DNA of 64,000 bases, from NCBI RefSeq assembly GCF_004346865.1, contig NZ_SMGR01000001.1, positions 2,294,001 through 2,358,000 of the forward strand, in the 5' to 3' direction. This document shows positions 36,608 to 47,224 of this stretch, piece after piece. This stretch comes from Shimia isoporae (GTDB taxonomy: Bacteria > Pseudomonadota > Alphaproteobacteria > Rhodobacterales > Rhodobacteraceae). A program made the translations under genes and the position numbers. Each line of letters starts with the position of its first letter. The stretch's first letter is position 1. Below the pieces are notes generated by a model. It was not told the origin of the DNA. It made no database searches and worked only from the letters and a program-made list of their open reading frames with translations.

Positions 36608-38041
36608 ATGGCGTTCAAATTTCTAAAACCGTTTTCCACTTCTCTGGCTTGGAATGGCCGAGCCAACCGTGCTGAAAAGGCCGAAACACGGCAAACTGAA
36701 GAAGATAGTCGTGGACCGCAGGCTCGCAGGGGAGAACAGCCACCAGCGGAACCTGCACCCGATACTAACGAGCCAATCCGAGAGGCGGACGATCCGCGTG
36801 AGGAGGAGCGCCCCGAACCGACGGAGCCCACGTTCGTAATCGACACCGAACTCGCGGCGCGCTTCACTTCCTTTTTGAATTTTCTGGCACCACTGTCTCC
36901 CCTCATTCCCGACGGATTGACCATCACGCCTGCCAGCATCTGGATCGACTACGGCGGAGCGGACTTGTATCACGGCACCAACGGCGTAGACCGCGTCTGG
37001 GGCCTCTGGGGTGACGATGATCTCTTCCTCTACGACGGCAACGATGTTGCATACGGCGGTACCGGCAACGATCTCATCCTTGGAATGCGAGGCGACGACG
37101 CCCTCTACGGCGGAACCGGAAATGATGTCATTTCGGGTGACCAGGGCGATGACACGATCGAAGGCGGCTCAGGTAACGACGTTATCTACGGCGGCATCGG
37201 AATGGACATGATCTGGGGTGGCGTCGGCAACGACCGTATAGAAACCGGTACGGGTTTTGATGTTGTGCGCGGAGAAGACGGCAACGACAGCATTGATGGT
37301 GGCGACGGGAACGATTTGCTTTGGGGTGATGATGGTGCGGACACCATCTTCGGTGGCGAAGGCAACGACCAGGTCTTCGGCGGCATTGGCAACGACCTCC
37401 TCCAAGGCGGTCTCGGTGACGACCACATGGAAGGTGGCGGCGGCATTGACGTCATGGTTGGCGCGCAGGGCAACGACATCATTAACGGCGGTGCCAGCCG
37501 TGACCTCATGTCAGGTGGCAGCGGCAACGACCAGATGAATGGAGGCACCGGCAACGACAGCATCGATGGCGACGGCGGGAACGACTCAATTCTTGGCGGC
37601 GAAGGCGACGATGAACTCTATGGTCAGGTCGGCAACGACTACATTCAAGGCGGCGGCGGCAATGACGCCATCTACGGAGGCACAAACGAAGCGGGCGAAA
37701 TTGGTGACTATATGTCCGGTGGCGCTGGCTTTGACGTGTTCTACTTCGAAACCGGAGACAGCGGCGGCACATCGGGCGGACCGAACGACATCATCGAGGA
37801 TTTCGTTTCCGGCGGCGACCTGATGGTGTTCCAGGACTTTGGAGGCGCTGACTTCCTCGGAGAGCAGAACGGGTTCTCCAACACTCCGGGCGCAGAAGTG
37901 TACTTCGAGCAAACCCAGAGCAACATTTATGGCGATGTAACGAATATCTACATGCGCGATGGGAATGGGCTGACCACAGATCTGTCCCTGACCCTGCTGG
38001 GCCATATCGATCTGACCGAGGGAGATCTTTTCCTGATCTGA
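36608..38041 (+). CDS. RTX-type calcium-binding repeat protein
   Basis: A 477-residue secreted-type protein. Residues 1-75 are charged and low in complexity without a signal peptide; a short domain (about 78-115) precedes tandem GGxGxDxxx nonapeptides from about residue 118 to 358, each pair binding calcium in known RTX proteins; the C-terminal 100 residues (FDVFYFETGDSGG to LTLLGHIDLTEGDLFLI) resemble serralysin-like RTX tail domains that carry the type I secretion signal. No type I exporter is nearby. Function could be adhesin, matrix or S-layer-like. Start has AAGGGGG eight bases upstream. Confidence 0.88.
   Translation: MAFKFLKPFSTSLAWNGRANRAEKAETRQTEEDSRGPQARRGEQPPAEPAPDTNEPIREADDPREEERPEPTEPTFVIDTELAARFTSFLNFLAPLSPLIPDGLTITPASIWIDYGGADLYHGTNGVDRVWGLWGDDDLFLYDGNDVAYGGTGNDLILGMRGDDALYGGTGNDVISGDQGDDTIEGGSGNDVIYGGIGMDMIWGGVGNDRIETGTGFDVVRGEDGNDSIDGGDGNDLLWGDDGADTIFGGEGNDQVFGGIGNDLLQGGLGDDHMEGGGGIDVMVGAQGNDIINGGASRDLMSGGSGNDQMNGGTGNDSIDGDGGNDSILGGEGDDELYGQVGNDYIQGGGGNDAIYGGTNEAGEIGDYMSGGAGFDVFYFETGDSGGTSGGPNDIIEDFVSGGDLMVFQDFGGADFLGEQNGFSNTPGAEVYFEQTQSNIYGDVTNIYMRDGNGLTTDLSLTLLGHIDLTEGDLFLI
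36957..37680 (+). repeat. Tandem 27-bp coding repeats (RTX nonapeptides)
   Basis: About 26 consecutive units of roughly 27 bp encode GGxGxDxxx-like nonapeptides. The units differ at synonymous positions, so they are ancient rather than recently expanded. Confidence 0.85.
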
Positions 38042-38059
38042 TGGACGCTGCCCCCGACA

Positions 38060-38097
38060 GAAAGAAGGCGCGAGACAGTGTCTCGCGCCATTTCTTT
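38060..38097. terminator. Bidirectional terminator between the RTX gene and the OmpR-type regulator
   Basis: Perfect palindromic stem GGCGCGAGACA / TGTCTCGCGCC flanked by AAAGAA on the left and TTTCTTT on the right, so each strand has an A-rich then T-rich context. It sits between convergent genes. Confidence 0.85.
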
Positions 38098-38119
38098 GCG
38101 ACCAACAATCGGAAACACG

Positions 38120-38836
38120 CTAGTCAAAAATATATCCGATGCCTCGAACCGTTCGAATTGTGTCTGGCTTACTGGGATGCACCTCAATCTTGCGGCGCAG
38201 TCGAGAAATCCGCAGGTCAATTGAACGATCGAAATGCTCCCATCCCCTATCATGCGCCTGCTCCAGAAGCTGGTCACGATTGAGTACTCTTCCGCGGTTC
38301 TGGGCAAAGACCCTTAAAAGACTGAATTCCATCGCGGTGATGCTGATCTCTTCGCCGTTCTCACCGAACAACTTCGCGCCGTCCAAATCCAACTCACATC
38401 GGCCAAAAGGAACCCTGCCGGTTGCCCTCATTGGCACGTCCGGCTCGGCAGCGGAAAAACTCTGTCGCCTGAGCGCGGCCTTGATCCTCGCCTCCAACTC
38501 ACGCAGATCGACCGGTTTCGCAACGTAGTCATCCGCCCCCATTTCGAGGCCCACAATCCGGTCAACAACTTCGCCCGCGGCAGACAACATGATCACCGGA
38601 ATAGCCGAGTCCACACGAAGTTGGCGCAGAGCAGTAAGTCCATCCGTTCCAGGCATGTTGATGTCAAGAATAACAATGTCCGGCGGTGTCTGCTCGATCA
38701 CCTCAAACAACGCATCTGCATTCTCGGCCTGCTTCACACCAAAGCCCCGCTCGCAAAGGTACTCCGACAACATCTCGCGCAGATGCGGTTCGTCATCGCA
38801 AACGAGAATGGTCTTTGCCTCGCTGCCAGAGATCAT
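38120..38836 (-). CDS. OmpR-family response regulator
   Basis: A 238-residue regulator with a receiver domain (acidic pair VCDDEPH, phosphoacceptor Asp in VILDINMPG, Lys in VAKPVDL) and a winged-helix DNA-binding domain (ISITAMEFSLLRVFAQNRGRVLNRDQLLE and the IRTVRGIGYIFD end). It overlaps the upstream hybrid kinase by four bases (ATGA), so the two form a two-component pair on one transcript. Confidence 0.93.
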   Translation of the reverse strand: MISGSEAKTILVCDDEPHLREMLSEYLCERGFGVKQAENADALFEVIEQTPPDIVILDINMPGTDGLTALRQLRVDSAIPVIMLSAAGEVVDRIVGLEMGADDYVAKPVDLRELEARIKAALRRQSFSAAEPDVPMRATGRVPFGRCELDLDGAKLFGENGEEISITAMEFSLLRVFAQNRGRVLNRDQLLEQAHDRGWEHFDRSIDLRISRLRRKIEVHPSKPDTIRTVRGIGYIFD

Positions 38837-41800
38837 TTTACATCTCCCGCTTTGGACAGACCTTCGACAAGGCTCTCGAGTTCGTCACGCAAGATTGGCT
38901 TCTCGATATGCGGCCGTTTCAACTCAGAAAAGAACCTGTATGCATCATTGCCAAGCGTATCCCCGGTAACAAACCCGATCCTTTGGGCGTAGTGCGGCAA
39001 GGATACAGCGATCTCGCTATAAAAGTCGGCACCGTTCATTCCCGGCATTTTGAAATCACTCAGAACAAGATCAAACGGTTCATGGACCAACAGCTCCAAT
39101 GCCTCTTTGGCATCGGTCACCAAGACCGGCTCGCAAGCCAACTCTTCCAGCATGTCGCAGATAAGCTCCCCCACGGTTTCCTCGTCATCGACAACAAGCA
39201 CCCGACGGGCCAAATTCTCTTTGGACGGCTCCGGAATTCGCCCCTCGGAGGCATCCCTGCTACCTTCTGCATCGAGCCTGACAAAGAAACTTGTGCGTTC
39301 CCCCTCGACCGACTTCAGATCCAGTTGCCCTCCGTGGGCATCAACGATCCTGTGACTAAACGCCAGACCAATTCCAGTGCCCTTGCCAACATCCTTGGTG
39401 GTAAAGAAGGGCTCGAAAATACGCGCGCGAATGGCTTCGGGGATTCCAGAACCGTTGTCGCGAATTTCCACCACCGACTGGCCATGCTCTGTATCAAAAT
39501 AGGACCGGATCAAAAGCTCGCCCCTGTCTCCAAGCGGCGCCAACGTATGTTCGGCATTCACAATCAGGTTTGAAAAAACCTGCACCAACTGATCAACATC
39601 CCCGTCAACATCCGGCAAATCGTCGTCAAGCTCTGTGACAACGTTGGTGCCGTTCGTGCGCAGTCCGTAACCCGCGACATCAAGTGCTGTCAGCGCAATA
39701 TCGTTCAAAGAACATTGCTCTACTTTGGTTGGGCGCTGCCGCGCCATTGCGAGGAAAGCGCGAACAATTTTTGAACTGCGCTCTGCGGCTTCGGCGATAC
39801 GGTCGACCCGCTTTGACAACGTCGGATCTTCAAGCCGCCCTTCCAGCATCTGGGCATACCCCACTATGATCGATAGTGGATTGTTCAACTCATGAGCAAC
39901 GCCGGCCAGCAACTCGCCAAGTGCAGATAGCTTTTCCGACTGATGCGCAGCGTCGCGTTGCAGTTGCAATTCTTCCTGCATGGCCAAAAGATCGGAGATA
40001 TCGCGGGTAGAGGACACGATCACATCCTCGCCCTTATATTCGGTGACTCTTGCCGCCGTAATGCCCTGCATGATTGATCCGTCCGCCCGTCGGAACTGAA
40101 CGCGATAATCATCCAAAGAACCGGTTGGCAAAAGTGCATCCAGATAAGCTTGTCGATCTTCAGGGCTCAAAAAGAAACTCAAGGTGGTTTCGATCTCGCC
40201 AAATCGTTCCCGCGAAGGCGGAGGGCAATAGATGATCTTGCCGTCGTCAATTCGCGAAACGAGGAAATTCGCCGGACAAGCGTCGACGATCTTGTGCAAA
40301 AGAAGATCCGCTTCTCGCTGTTCCGCCTCAGCTCGGCGCTGCTCGGTTACGTCCACGAATGACAACAGATAGCGCTCTTTCTCCGTCCAGTGAGTGGATG
40401 CCAAAAGTGTGCGCCCATTGACCAGATGGATAGTTTCTCGCTTTCGAAATTCAGTTGCGAAACGATCAAGATCAGCAACGTACGCTTCCGGAGTCAGATT
40501 TTCGGGAACCGCGATCACCCGCCCTTCAACCAATCGCTTCCATAGCGCCGACAGCTGCTCGCCTTCGCTCGGAGGAGCAAGGGTTTCAAAGAACATCTCC
40601 CGCAATCGCCGGTTTCCCAAGACAAAGCCGGTATCCGTATCGAAAACCGCAAGCCCCTCTTCAAGCGACTGAATGGTGTCGTTCAGCGTTTGCTGACTGC
40701 GTTTCTCAGCTTCTTTCAGGGCGGTGGTGTCCGTGACAACGACAACGCGCCCGTCATCTTCGGTTGCGGCCCGCTCGACAAGATAGTGGCGCCCGTTGCG
40801 GAAGCAGACTTCCATAGGTTTGAGTGTCTCGCGTTGCGCACGGATGGCTTCTCCGAAAAGTTCAACACCCCGGTCCCCGACATCCTGACCCGCAATCGAC
40901 GCGATTTGCGGCGCAAGTGTTGAAAATCTCTCGCTGTCCGCAAGCGCCAGAAGGTCCGCTGGCTGATAGCCGAAGGGAGAGGAAAACGCCTCGTTACAGT
41001 GAAACAGGTTACCGTCAGCCTCCTCAATCGCCACACCGACCGGCAATCGCGCAACGGCGTCCGTGAACAGCCGCTCTGCCCGTAGCTGATCTGTAACGTC
41101 TTCCAGCGTCAGCAGACGTCCCTCAAGAACAGTTTCATAAACGTTTCCGACAATCTCCCGTCCGGCTGAGCTCGTCAGGGAAAACCCTTTCGCCGCAGTA
41201 CGGATCATATTGTTCAATTCGGCGCGCATCTCTTCCCACGCCATACCTTCCGGCGCCCTAAAGCTTCCCTTTTCGATAGAGCGTTCATAAACCTCTTGGA
41301 TTGGGATGCCGGGTTTCAAGAAATGGTCTTCTGGATCGACCATTTCCCGAAATCGTTGGTTGGCGAACACAAGACGGTCATCATCGTCAATAAGCGCGAT
41401 CCCGAATTCTACGGCGTCGATAACCTTGTTCAGCAATTCGCGCGCGCGCGCCTCTGTCGTGCGTTGATGGGTGATATCCTTAACGTTGCCCACAAGCCCG
41501 CCATCGCTCAACCGCGTAAGACTGATCTCACGCTCCGTGCCGTCGGCAACACGCACTTCTATCTGCGCGCTTTCCAAAGATTTCAGCTTCTCCATAAATG
41601 CCGGCATCCCCTGTTCGGCGCCGCGCTGGATCGTCACATGTCCGCTGGCTACCGCACTACCGATAATATTCTGCATCGGGGTTCCGGGGACCAAGACATC
41701 TCGGTGCGGACCGAGCATTTCGGCGTAGCTCTTGTTCGCGAACACCAGCTTGAGGTCTCGGTCAAAAAGCACAAACCCCTCGTCGAGCACATTTACGGCC

Positions 41801-41847
41801 TCGAAAACCGAAGAAATCGGCTCGCGGGTGTTAATGCTCGTCTCCAT
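38833..41847 (-). CDS. Soluble hybrid histidine kinase with multiple PAS domains
   Basis: A 1004-residue kinase without membrane segments. I count about five PAS-like modules before the kinase core (starting about residues 10, 140, 265, 390 and 515), a HisKA domain with His near residue 652 in [14 protein letters not shown], an ATPase domain with [20 protein letters not shown] and [12 protein letters not shown], and a C-terminal receiver with Asp in [13 protein letters not shown]. An upstream TTG would add 16 residues. No clear ribosome-binding site precedes the ATG at 41847. It pairs with the OmpR-type regulator. Ligands of the PAS domains are unknown. Confidence 0.9.
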   Translation of the reverse strand: METSINTREPISSVFEAVNVLDEGFVLFDRDLKLVFANKSYAEMLGPHRDVLVPGTPMQNIIGSAVASGHVTIQRGAEQGMPAFMEKLKSLESAQIEVRVADGTEREISLTRLSDGGLVGNVKDITHQRTTEARARELLNKVIDAVEFGIALIDDDDRLVFANQRFREMVDPEDHFLKPGIPIQEVYERSIEKGSFRAPEGMAWEEMRAELNNMIRTAAKGFSLTSSAGREIVGNVYETVLEGRLLTLEDVTDQLRAERLFTDAVARLPVGVAIEEADGNLFHCNEAFSSPFGYQPADLLALADSERFSTLAPQIASIAGQDVGDRGVELFGEAIRAQRETLKPMEVCFRNGRHYLVERAATEDDGRVVVVTDTTALKEAEKRSQQTLNDTIQSLEEGLAVFDTDTGFVLGNRRLREMFFETLAPPSEGEQLSALWKRLVEGRVIAVPENLTPEAYVADLDRFATEFRKRETIHLVNGRTLLASTHWTEKERYLLSFVDVTEQRRAEAEQREADLLLHKIVDACPANFLVSRIDDGKIIYCPPPSRERFGEIETTLSFFLSPEDRQAYLDALLPTGSLDDYRVQFRRADGSIMQGITAARVTEYKGEDVIVSSTRDISDLLAMQEELQLQRDAAHQSEKLSALGELLAGVAHELNNPLSIIVGYAQMLEGRLEDPTLSKRVDRIAEAAERSSKIVRAFLAMARQRPTKVEQCSLNDIALTALDVAGYGLRTNGTNVVTELDDDLPDVDGDVDQLVQVFSNLIVNAEHTLAPLGDRGELLIRSYFDTEHGQSVVEIRDNGSGIPEAIRARIFEPFFTTKDVGKGTGIGLAFSHRIVDAHGGQLDLKSVEGERTSFFVRLDAEGSRDASEGRIPEPSKENLARRVLVVDDEETVGELICDMLEELACEPVLVTDAKEALELLVHEPFDLVLSDFKMPGMNGADFYSEIAVSLPHYAQRIGFVTGDTLGNDAYRFFSELKRPHIEKPILRDELESLVEGLSKAGDVK

Positions 41848-42047
41848 TTGTTGCGCCCAACCTTTCCGGAGTTGCTTCCCAATCGGTTTTCTCAACCCAA
41901 TGGAAAGCAGACCAACTCAAGCGAACCCCATTTTTCCGTTCAGGTCACTACCTCAAATTGTATCAATTGTTTCAGGGGATCACTGTGAGAGTTGCTTCAC
42001 GCTGTCGCAACGCGAGACAGTTTGCAAACACGGCAAATCTGAGAGGC

Positions 42048-42734
42048 TTAGCCGAGCCACTTCCGATAATCGCTGACCAATAGGTGCGTAGGCGCTTCAT
42101 CTTCCTCGATGTCGGCAAAACGTCCGATAGGTTCTCGGAAGATGTTGTCAGTTTCGTCGTCGTTTACGGTAGACACCTCCCCGATCAAAACGTCCCCTCC
42201 TTCGCCCCAAAATGCATGCCAGTCTCCTGGCATCAGCGTCACACTCTCACCTGGTTCAAACCGCAGCTTTTCGCCAGGCGCATAGTTGCGCTTGATACCA
42301 TCGCACATCACGACACCGCCGCGGTCTTCAGCAAAATTCCCATCGTCATCAGAGCCAAACAGCTCGACGACCAATGTGGCACCGCCGCGATTGATAATAT
42401 CCTCTGCCTTGATCACATGTGTGTGCATCGGGCTGAGTTGGTCCTGCTTCGAAATCAGCAGTTTCTCCGCGTAACACATGCCACCGCCCCGTTGCAGGTC
42501 CCCAAGCAAACCGTTCCGTAAAGTGAACAGGAACAGCCCCATCTCGTCAAAACGCCCGTCTCCATAGTCGGTGATGTCCCATCCACAACGCGCATTGATT
42601 ACGTGACGGGCCGCATCCTTCTGCGACACGAACTCTTCGGGCGTCCAATGCGCAAATGGAGGCAGCACAAAACCGTAGCGACGGATCATATCGCCGGCCT
42701 CTGCCATAATTTGGTTGATGCGCGAACGTTTCAT
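42048..42734 (-). CDS. D-lyxose ketol-isomerase-like cupin
   Basis: A 228-residue cupin of the D-lyxose isomerase (DUF1498) family. Metal-ligand candidates are in SPMHTHVIKAEDI (His-x-His and Glu) and LMPGDWHAFW (His). The reaction in characterised members is D-lyxose to D-xylulose, with D-mannose/fructose as a side activity. The ATG at 42734 has GGAGG at seven-base spacing; a longer in-frame reading has no support. It stands alone between unrelated genes, so the physiological sugar is unknown. Confidence 0.85.
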   Translation of the reverse strand: MKRSRINQIMAEAGDMIRRYGFVLPPFAHWTPEEFVSQKDAARHVINARCGWDITDYGDGRFDEMGLFLFTLRNGLLGDLQRGGGMCYAEKLLISKQDQLSPMHTHVIKAEDIINRGGATLVVELFGSDDDGNFAEDRGGVVMCDGIKRNYAPGEKLRFEPGESVTLMPGDWHAFWGEGGDVLIGEVSTVNDDETDNIFREPIGRFADIEEDEAPTHLLVSDYRKWLG

Positions 42735-42882
42735 ACTGTGGCCTCCCCTGCTCTTCTCGTCTCTAGCAAACAAGCCAGGCCCTGTCAGCGCTAACGGCGC
42801 TTTCCGAGCAAATTCTCTATAGCCCATTGCGAACGCAGAATTCATGCGCGACAACTGAACAACAGTTCACTGGAGAATGCTC

Positions 42883-43998
42883 ATGACCAACGCCAATTAT
42901 TCTGATCGCATCGCCGCGTTGCGGGCCCGAATGGAAGAGACAAATACTGATCTCGTGGCGCTTGGTCCGTCCACCCACATGGCGTGGCTTTCCGGCGTCA
43001 ATCCGCACGGCGACGAGCGTCCCGTGATGTTGCTGGTCGGCCCCAAGGAAGCAGGTTTCTTGATGCCATCCCTCAATGCAGACAGTGCTCGTCAGATGAC
43101 CGAACTCCCTTTCTTCCCTTGGAAGGACGACGAGGGTCCGAGCGAAGCACTTTCACGACTTCTTTCGCATGTCGGCGTTGCTGAGAAAACCGACCCTTCG
43201 ATTGTCATTGACGAAACGATGCGTGCCGATTTCGCCTTTAGGCTCACCGACGCTTTGCCGACGCAATACCGACGTTTTACAGACGACACTGTCGGCCTGC
43301 TCCGCAGTCGCAAGGACGCCAGCGAAAAGGCGGCGATCAAGGCCGCGCATCTGCTGAATGACCAAGCCGTACAGATCGCGTTCGACAGTTTGAAAGAAGG
43401 TATGACAGAGCGGGATCTGCAAGACATCATTCGCGGTCACTATAAGGCAAATGGCGCAACACCAGAGTTTACCATCGTCGGCTTCGGTGCCAACGGCGCG
43501 TTCCCGCATCACCACACGGGCGACACGCAGCTGGTAAAGGACATGGCCGTCCTCATAGACACGGGCTGCCGCCTCGACGGTTATCCCTCCGACATGACGC
43601 GCTGTGGATATTTTGGGCAGCCGAACTCAACTTACGAAGACGTTTTCGCGACTGTGGAACTGGCTGTAAAAGCCGCACTCACCGCCGCCAAGCCGGGGGC
43701 AAAGGCAAGCGAAGTCGATGCCGCCGCGCGAGACGTTATCTCAGCCGCGGGGTATGGTGACCTTTTCTTGCACCGTACCGGCCACGGACTCGGCGTTGAT
43801 GTGCACGAGCCACCTTACATCACCGCCTCGTCAGATGTTGTGCTTGAAACCGGCAACGTCTTCTCCATCGAACCCGGGATTTATGTCCCAGGACAGTTTG
43901 GCGTTCGGCTTGAGGAGATCGTAATTCTGACCGAAAACGGGAACGAGGTGTTCTCCGAAATGCCCCGGTCAATGCAAAACCGCCCTGCGCAGAACTGA
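42883..43998 (+). CDS. M24-family Xaa-Pro peptidase
   Basis: A 371-residue aminopeptidase P or prolidase-like protein: N-terminal creatinase-like domain (about 1-130) and a pita-bread catalytic domain. Metal ligands are visible as Asp in LIDTGCRLDGYPSDMTR (two Asp), His in HRTGHGLGVDVHE, Glu in SIEPGIYVPG and Glu in VRLEEIVI. The ATG at 42883 has GGAG at seven-base spacing. It likely removes or releases N-terminal residues next to proline in the cytoplasm. Confidence 0.92.
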   Translation: MTNANYSDRIAALRARMEETNTDLVALGPSTHMAWLSGVNPHGDERPVMLLVGPKEAGFLMPSLNADSARQMTELPFFPWKDDEGPSEALSRLLSHVGVAEKTDPSIVIDETMRADFAFRLTDALPTQYRRFTDDTVGLLRSRKDASEKAAIKAAHLLNDQAVQIAFDSLKEGMTERDLQDIIRGHYKANGATPEFTIVGFGANGAFPHHHTGDTQLVKDMAVLIDTGCRLDGYPSDMTRCGYFGQPNSTYEDVFATVELAVKAALTAAKPGAKASEVDAAARDVISAAGYGDLFLHRTGHGLGVDVHEPPYITASSDVVLETGNVFSIEPGIYVPGQFGVRLEEIVILTENGNEVFSEMPRSMQNRPAQN

Positions 43999-44010
43999 CA
44001 CAGGGCGGTT
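43978..44010. terminator. Hairpin between the M24 peptidase and the GGDEF-EAL gene
   Basis: 10-bp stem AACCGCCCTG / CAGGGCGGTT with a 13-base loop that contains the M24 stop codon. It is positioned between convergent genes and could work in both directions; T-tracts are short. Confidence 0.6.
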
Positions 44011-44038
44011 TCAAAACAAAGATTGAAGTGCGTGCGCC

Positions 44039-45637
44039 TTAACTGGCGGCACGCACATCCGGTTGAGACATAACGTGATTGTCGGACCACTCAGTCTCCA
44101 AGAGCCAGGAAATCTGTTCAGCAGGGACAGGTTTTTCAAAGAAATACCCTTGTCCAAGTGAACAATGCAGCCCCTGCAGATATGTCAAATCATCTGCCGT
44201 TTCGATGCCCTCAGCTGTCACATCCAGCTCCAGCCCAGACGCCAACGAAAGAATACCGGACACGATTTGCTGACTCTGACGCTGTTCCGAAATATCGGTG
44301 ACGAAACTGCGGTCGATCTTCAACCGGTCAAACGGCAGGCTCCGCAGGCAAGCAAGGCTTGAATAGCCGGTGCCAAAGTCATCGAGAGCAATCTGGATCC
44401 CCAACGCTTTGAAGGCGTCGATTTTCTTGCGGGCAATCTCGAAGTCATCGATGACGGAGCTTTCCGTGATCTCGATCGTCAGACGGCTCGGCTTGAAGCC
44501 GGTCTCCTTCAAAACTTTCTGCACATTCTCAACCAGTGCACCTTCTCGGAACTGGATGGGCGAAATATTGAAGGAGATAGAGAGCTCTTCCGGCCAGGCA
44601 GCAGCATGAATGCAGGCCTTGCGCAACAGCGCCATACCCAGCGGCCCGATCAATCCACTGTCTTCGGCAATTTCAATAAACACGAAGGGGGGAACGTTGC
44701 CCCGTGTCGGATGCGTCCAGCGTGCCAGCACTTCAAAGCCGACCAATTCGGAACTGTCGATACGCACAATCGGTTGGAAGAATGGGACAATGTCGTGGTT
44801 CTCGACCGCGTGCTTCAAATCACTGGCAATCTCGGCACGATCACGAGATTGACGGTCCGCATCCTCATCATACCAGGCAAAGCTTCCGCGGGCGCCCGCC
44901 TTGACCTGATAGAGCGCATGGTCGGCACGGCGCATCATTTCGGCAAGTCCACGGTCCTGATCCCATTGGACAAGACCAATACTCGCGCCAACAAGAATAC
45001 TTTGTCCATTAAACGGGATCGGCTGCTCAACGCTGCGAAGGATACGGCGTGCCGCGCGTTCGACCGATGCAGCGTCCATCGCCGGTCCAAACACCAGCAC
45101 AAATTCGTCGCCGCCCAAGCGTGCCACAACACCACCGGCACCAGCTTCTTCCCGCAGGCGTTCAGCCGCTGCTATCAATGTTGCGTCGCCTGCTGCGTGG
45201 CCATGTACGTCATTGACCGGTTTAAAGCGATCCAGATCGACAAGGGCAACATACCGTGGTCCGGATGCATCTTGCGCCTCTGCGCTGAGGTTCTCAACAA
45301 CTTCGTAAAAGGCGCGGCGGTTCATCAACCCGGTCAACGGATCGTGGCGAGCATTTACATCAGCGCGGTTGCGCTCCAACTCGCGGTACTCCGCAAGCCG
45401 CTTGATCCTGCGTGACTTGTACCAAACCGACAACCCCAATGCGATCAGCAGGTTGAAGCCCAACATAGCAATCTCGTCCAGTTCCCAGTTTTCGTGGGAT
45501 CGGCTGAACTGGTAAAAGACTTCAAAGGCTTCGAACTCGGCAAGGAAAGGCCAAGTGATCACCGCGCTCAAAAAGAAGAGCGTAGGTACGGAAAACAATC
45601 TGCTACGCCATTTGGCTCTTTGTTCAGGGGACAGCAC
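44039..45637 (-). CDS. GGDEF-EAL cyclic-di-GMP protein with two membrane spans
   Basis: A 532-residue bifunctional-type protein. Two N-terminal hydrophobic segments (about 13-33 and 56-72) anchor it; a short coiled coil leads to a diguanylate cyclase domain with an intact LGGDEF motif (about residue 170) and an EAL phosphodiesterase domain in which the signature reads EVLARW, a variant that can be active. NISPIQ, DDFGTGYSSL and TAEGIET, which hold metal and catalytic residues, are intact. The GTG start has GGAG seven bases upstream. It may control surface attachment or motility. Confidence 0.92.
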   Translation of the reverse strand: MLSPEQRAKWRSRLFSVPTLFFLSAVITWPFLAEFEAFEVFYQFSRSHENWELDEIAMLGFNLLIALGLSVWYKSRRIKRLAEYRELERNRADVNARHDPLTGLMNRRAFYEVVENLSAEAQDASGPRYVALVDLDRFKPVNDVHGHAAGDATLIAAAERLREEAGAGGVVARLGGDEFVLVFGPAMDAASVERAARRILRSVEQPIPFNGQSILVGASIGLVQWDQDRGLAEMMRRADHALYQVKAGARGSFAWYDEDADRQSRDRAEIASDLKHAVENHDIVPFFQPIVRIDSSELVGFEVLARWTHPTRGNVPPFVFIEIAEDSGLIGPLGMALLRKACIHAAAWPEELSISFNISPIQFREGALVENVQKVLKETGFKPSRLTIEITESSVIDDFEIARKKIDAFKALGIQIALDDFGTGYSSLACLRSLPFDRLKIDRSFVTDISEQRQSQQIVSGILSLASGLELDVTAEGIETADDLTYLQGLHCSLGQGYFFEKPVPAEQISWLLETEWSDNHVMSQPDVRAAS

Positions 45638-45853
45638 TTTCAGGCTCCGTTGGGACTTTTGTCTGACAGAGGAAATCGCCCGAGAATCCTAATCTTCGGT
45701 GAACAACGCGCGCGCAACATTTGGCAATATCGGACAATTTTAGGTTAAATACGCCAACCAGTTGCTGGGCAAAGATGGACTCCTCGCCGCATTGGTTTGA
45801 AGACCGCGAATAAGTTACAGTAATGGAATGAAAATCCGGCTGAGCATCAAAAA

Positions 45854-47131
45854 ATGAGACCTGCAGATATCCTTATCGCTGGAGGTGGTATTGGCGGCCT
45901 CTCTTTGGCGCTCACACTGCATCAGATCGGTGTTTCTTGCGTTGTGTGCGAATCGTCGCGTCAGATGAAACCACTGGGGGTTGGCATCAACCTGCAACCC
46001 AATGCCGTGAGAGAACTCCTCGATCTTGGGTTTTCTCGAGAGTCATTTGACGGGTTTGGCCGCGCGATTGAGGAGTGGACTCTCGTCGGGCGTCAAGGTT
46101 CGGAAATCTATGCCGAACTCCGCGGAGAAGCCGCCGGCTACCATTGGCCGCAATATGCCGTACATCGTGGAGCATTCCATATGGCGCTCTACGAAAGGTT
46201 CAGAACGCTGGCGGGCGACAAGGCCATTTTGCTTGACCACAAGTTTATTGAATACCGGCAAAACTACGACCGTGTTGAAGCCGTCTTTGAAACCGCCGAG
46301 GGGAAAAAGACACTGTCAGCGAACCTGCTGGTAGGTGCCGACGGCATACACTCTGCAGTGCGAGCTCAGATGCATCCAACACAGCCGCCAATTCATTGGG
46401 GGGGCGCTTTGATGTGGCGAGGAACCAGTTGGGCGCGCCCGCTTCGTTCCGGTGCTTCGTTTGTGGGCCTAGGAGGCCCCGATCAGCGCATGGTCATCTA
46501 CCCGATTTCTCACCCTGACCCCAAAACCGGACTGGCTTTAATCAACTGGATAGCTGAAATTCAGCACGATGATCCGGCAAGTTTCGACACTTCGTCTTGG
46601 TTCCGGCAAGTCGCGGCGAACATCCCATTGAAGACCTTCAAGGGTTGGACTTTCGATTGGTTGAACGTTCCGGATCTCATTTCGGCAGCCGGCGCTGTTT
46701 TTGAGAACCCAATGATTGATCGCGATCCGGTTTCCACATGGATCGACAACCGCGTCGCACTCTTGGGGGATGCGGCTCATGCCATGTATCCAACGGGTTC
46801 AAATGGGGCCAGTCAGGCCATCATCGACGCCCGAATTCTGGGCGCCAAGTTGCTACAACTCGGCATTTCGCCTGACGCGCTGGAAGCCTACAATGACGAA
46901 CTGCATGGCCCTATTTCCGACCTTGTTTTGCGAAACCGGCAGGCTGGGCCCTTCGGCCTTCTAAGCTTGGTTCATGACCGCTGCGGCGGCGTGTTTGACG
47001 ACATCGACAAGGTCGTTTCCCCTTCAGAACGCTCGGAATTTATGGCCAAGTACAAATCCGCTGCGGGCTTCGCCAAGGAAGTGCTGAACGCCGCGGCTCC
47101 CACAATCCCGCAAGGGGCAAGGATAGGCTAA
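45854..47131 (+). CDS. FAD-dependent monooxygenase, salicylate hydroxylase/PhzS-like
   Basis: A 425-residue group A flavoprotein monooxygenase: FAD motif ILIAGGGIGGLSLAL at the N terminus, the DG motif LLVGADGIHSAVRA, and the C-terminal GD motif ALLGDAAHAMYPTGSNGASQA. Such enzymes hydroxylate aromatic rings with NAD(P)H and O2. The overall look is closest to the PhzS-like group, but substrate is unknown. It is upstream of the GntR/KDG-kinase pair and near the pca cluster. The ribosome-binding site is weak. Confidence 0.85.
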   Translation: MRPADILIAGGGIGGLSLALTLHQIGVSCVVCESSRQMKPLGVGINLQPNAVRELLDLGFSRESFDGFGRAIEEWTLVGRQGSEIYAELRGEAAGYHWPQYAVHRGAFHMALYERFRTLAGDKAILLDHKFIEYRQNYDRVEAVFETAEGKKTLSANLLVGADGIHSAVRAQMHPTQPPIHWGGALMWRGTSWARPLRSGASFVGLGGPDQRMVIYPISHPDPKTGLALINWIAEIQHDDPASFDTSSWFRQVAANIPLKTFKGWTFDWLNVPDLISAAGAVFENPMIDRDPVSTWIDNRVALLGDAAHAMYPTGSNGASQAIIDARILGAKLLQLGISPDALEAYNDELHGPISDLVLRNRQAGPFGLLSLVHDRCGGVFDDIDKVVSPSERSEFMAKYKSAAGFAKEVLNAAAPTIPQGARIG

Positions 47132-47224
47132 AGTTCCCGAACTGATTTTGTGGTTGTAGATCCATGAGAATACCACTACCAACTGATATGCTAGTCTGCC
47201 AGATGTAAAATCGACAATAAATTC

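Noticed and set aside
36957-37680. Short periodic repeats that could suggest a CRISPR or minisatellite
   Set aside because: The 27-bp period is exactly nine codons encoding GGxGxDxxx units; it is RTX coding sequence with no spacers.
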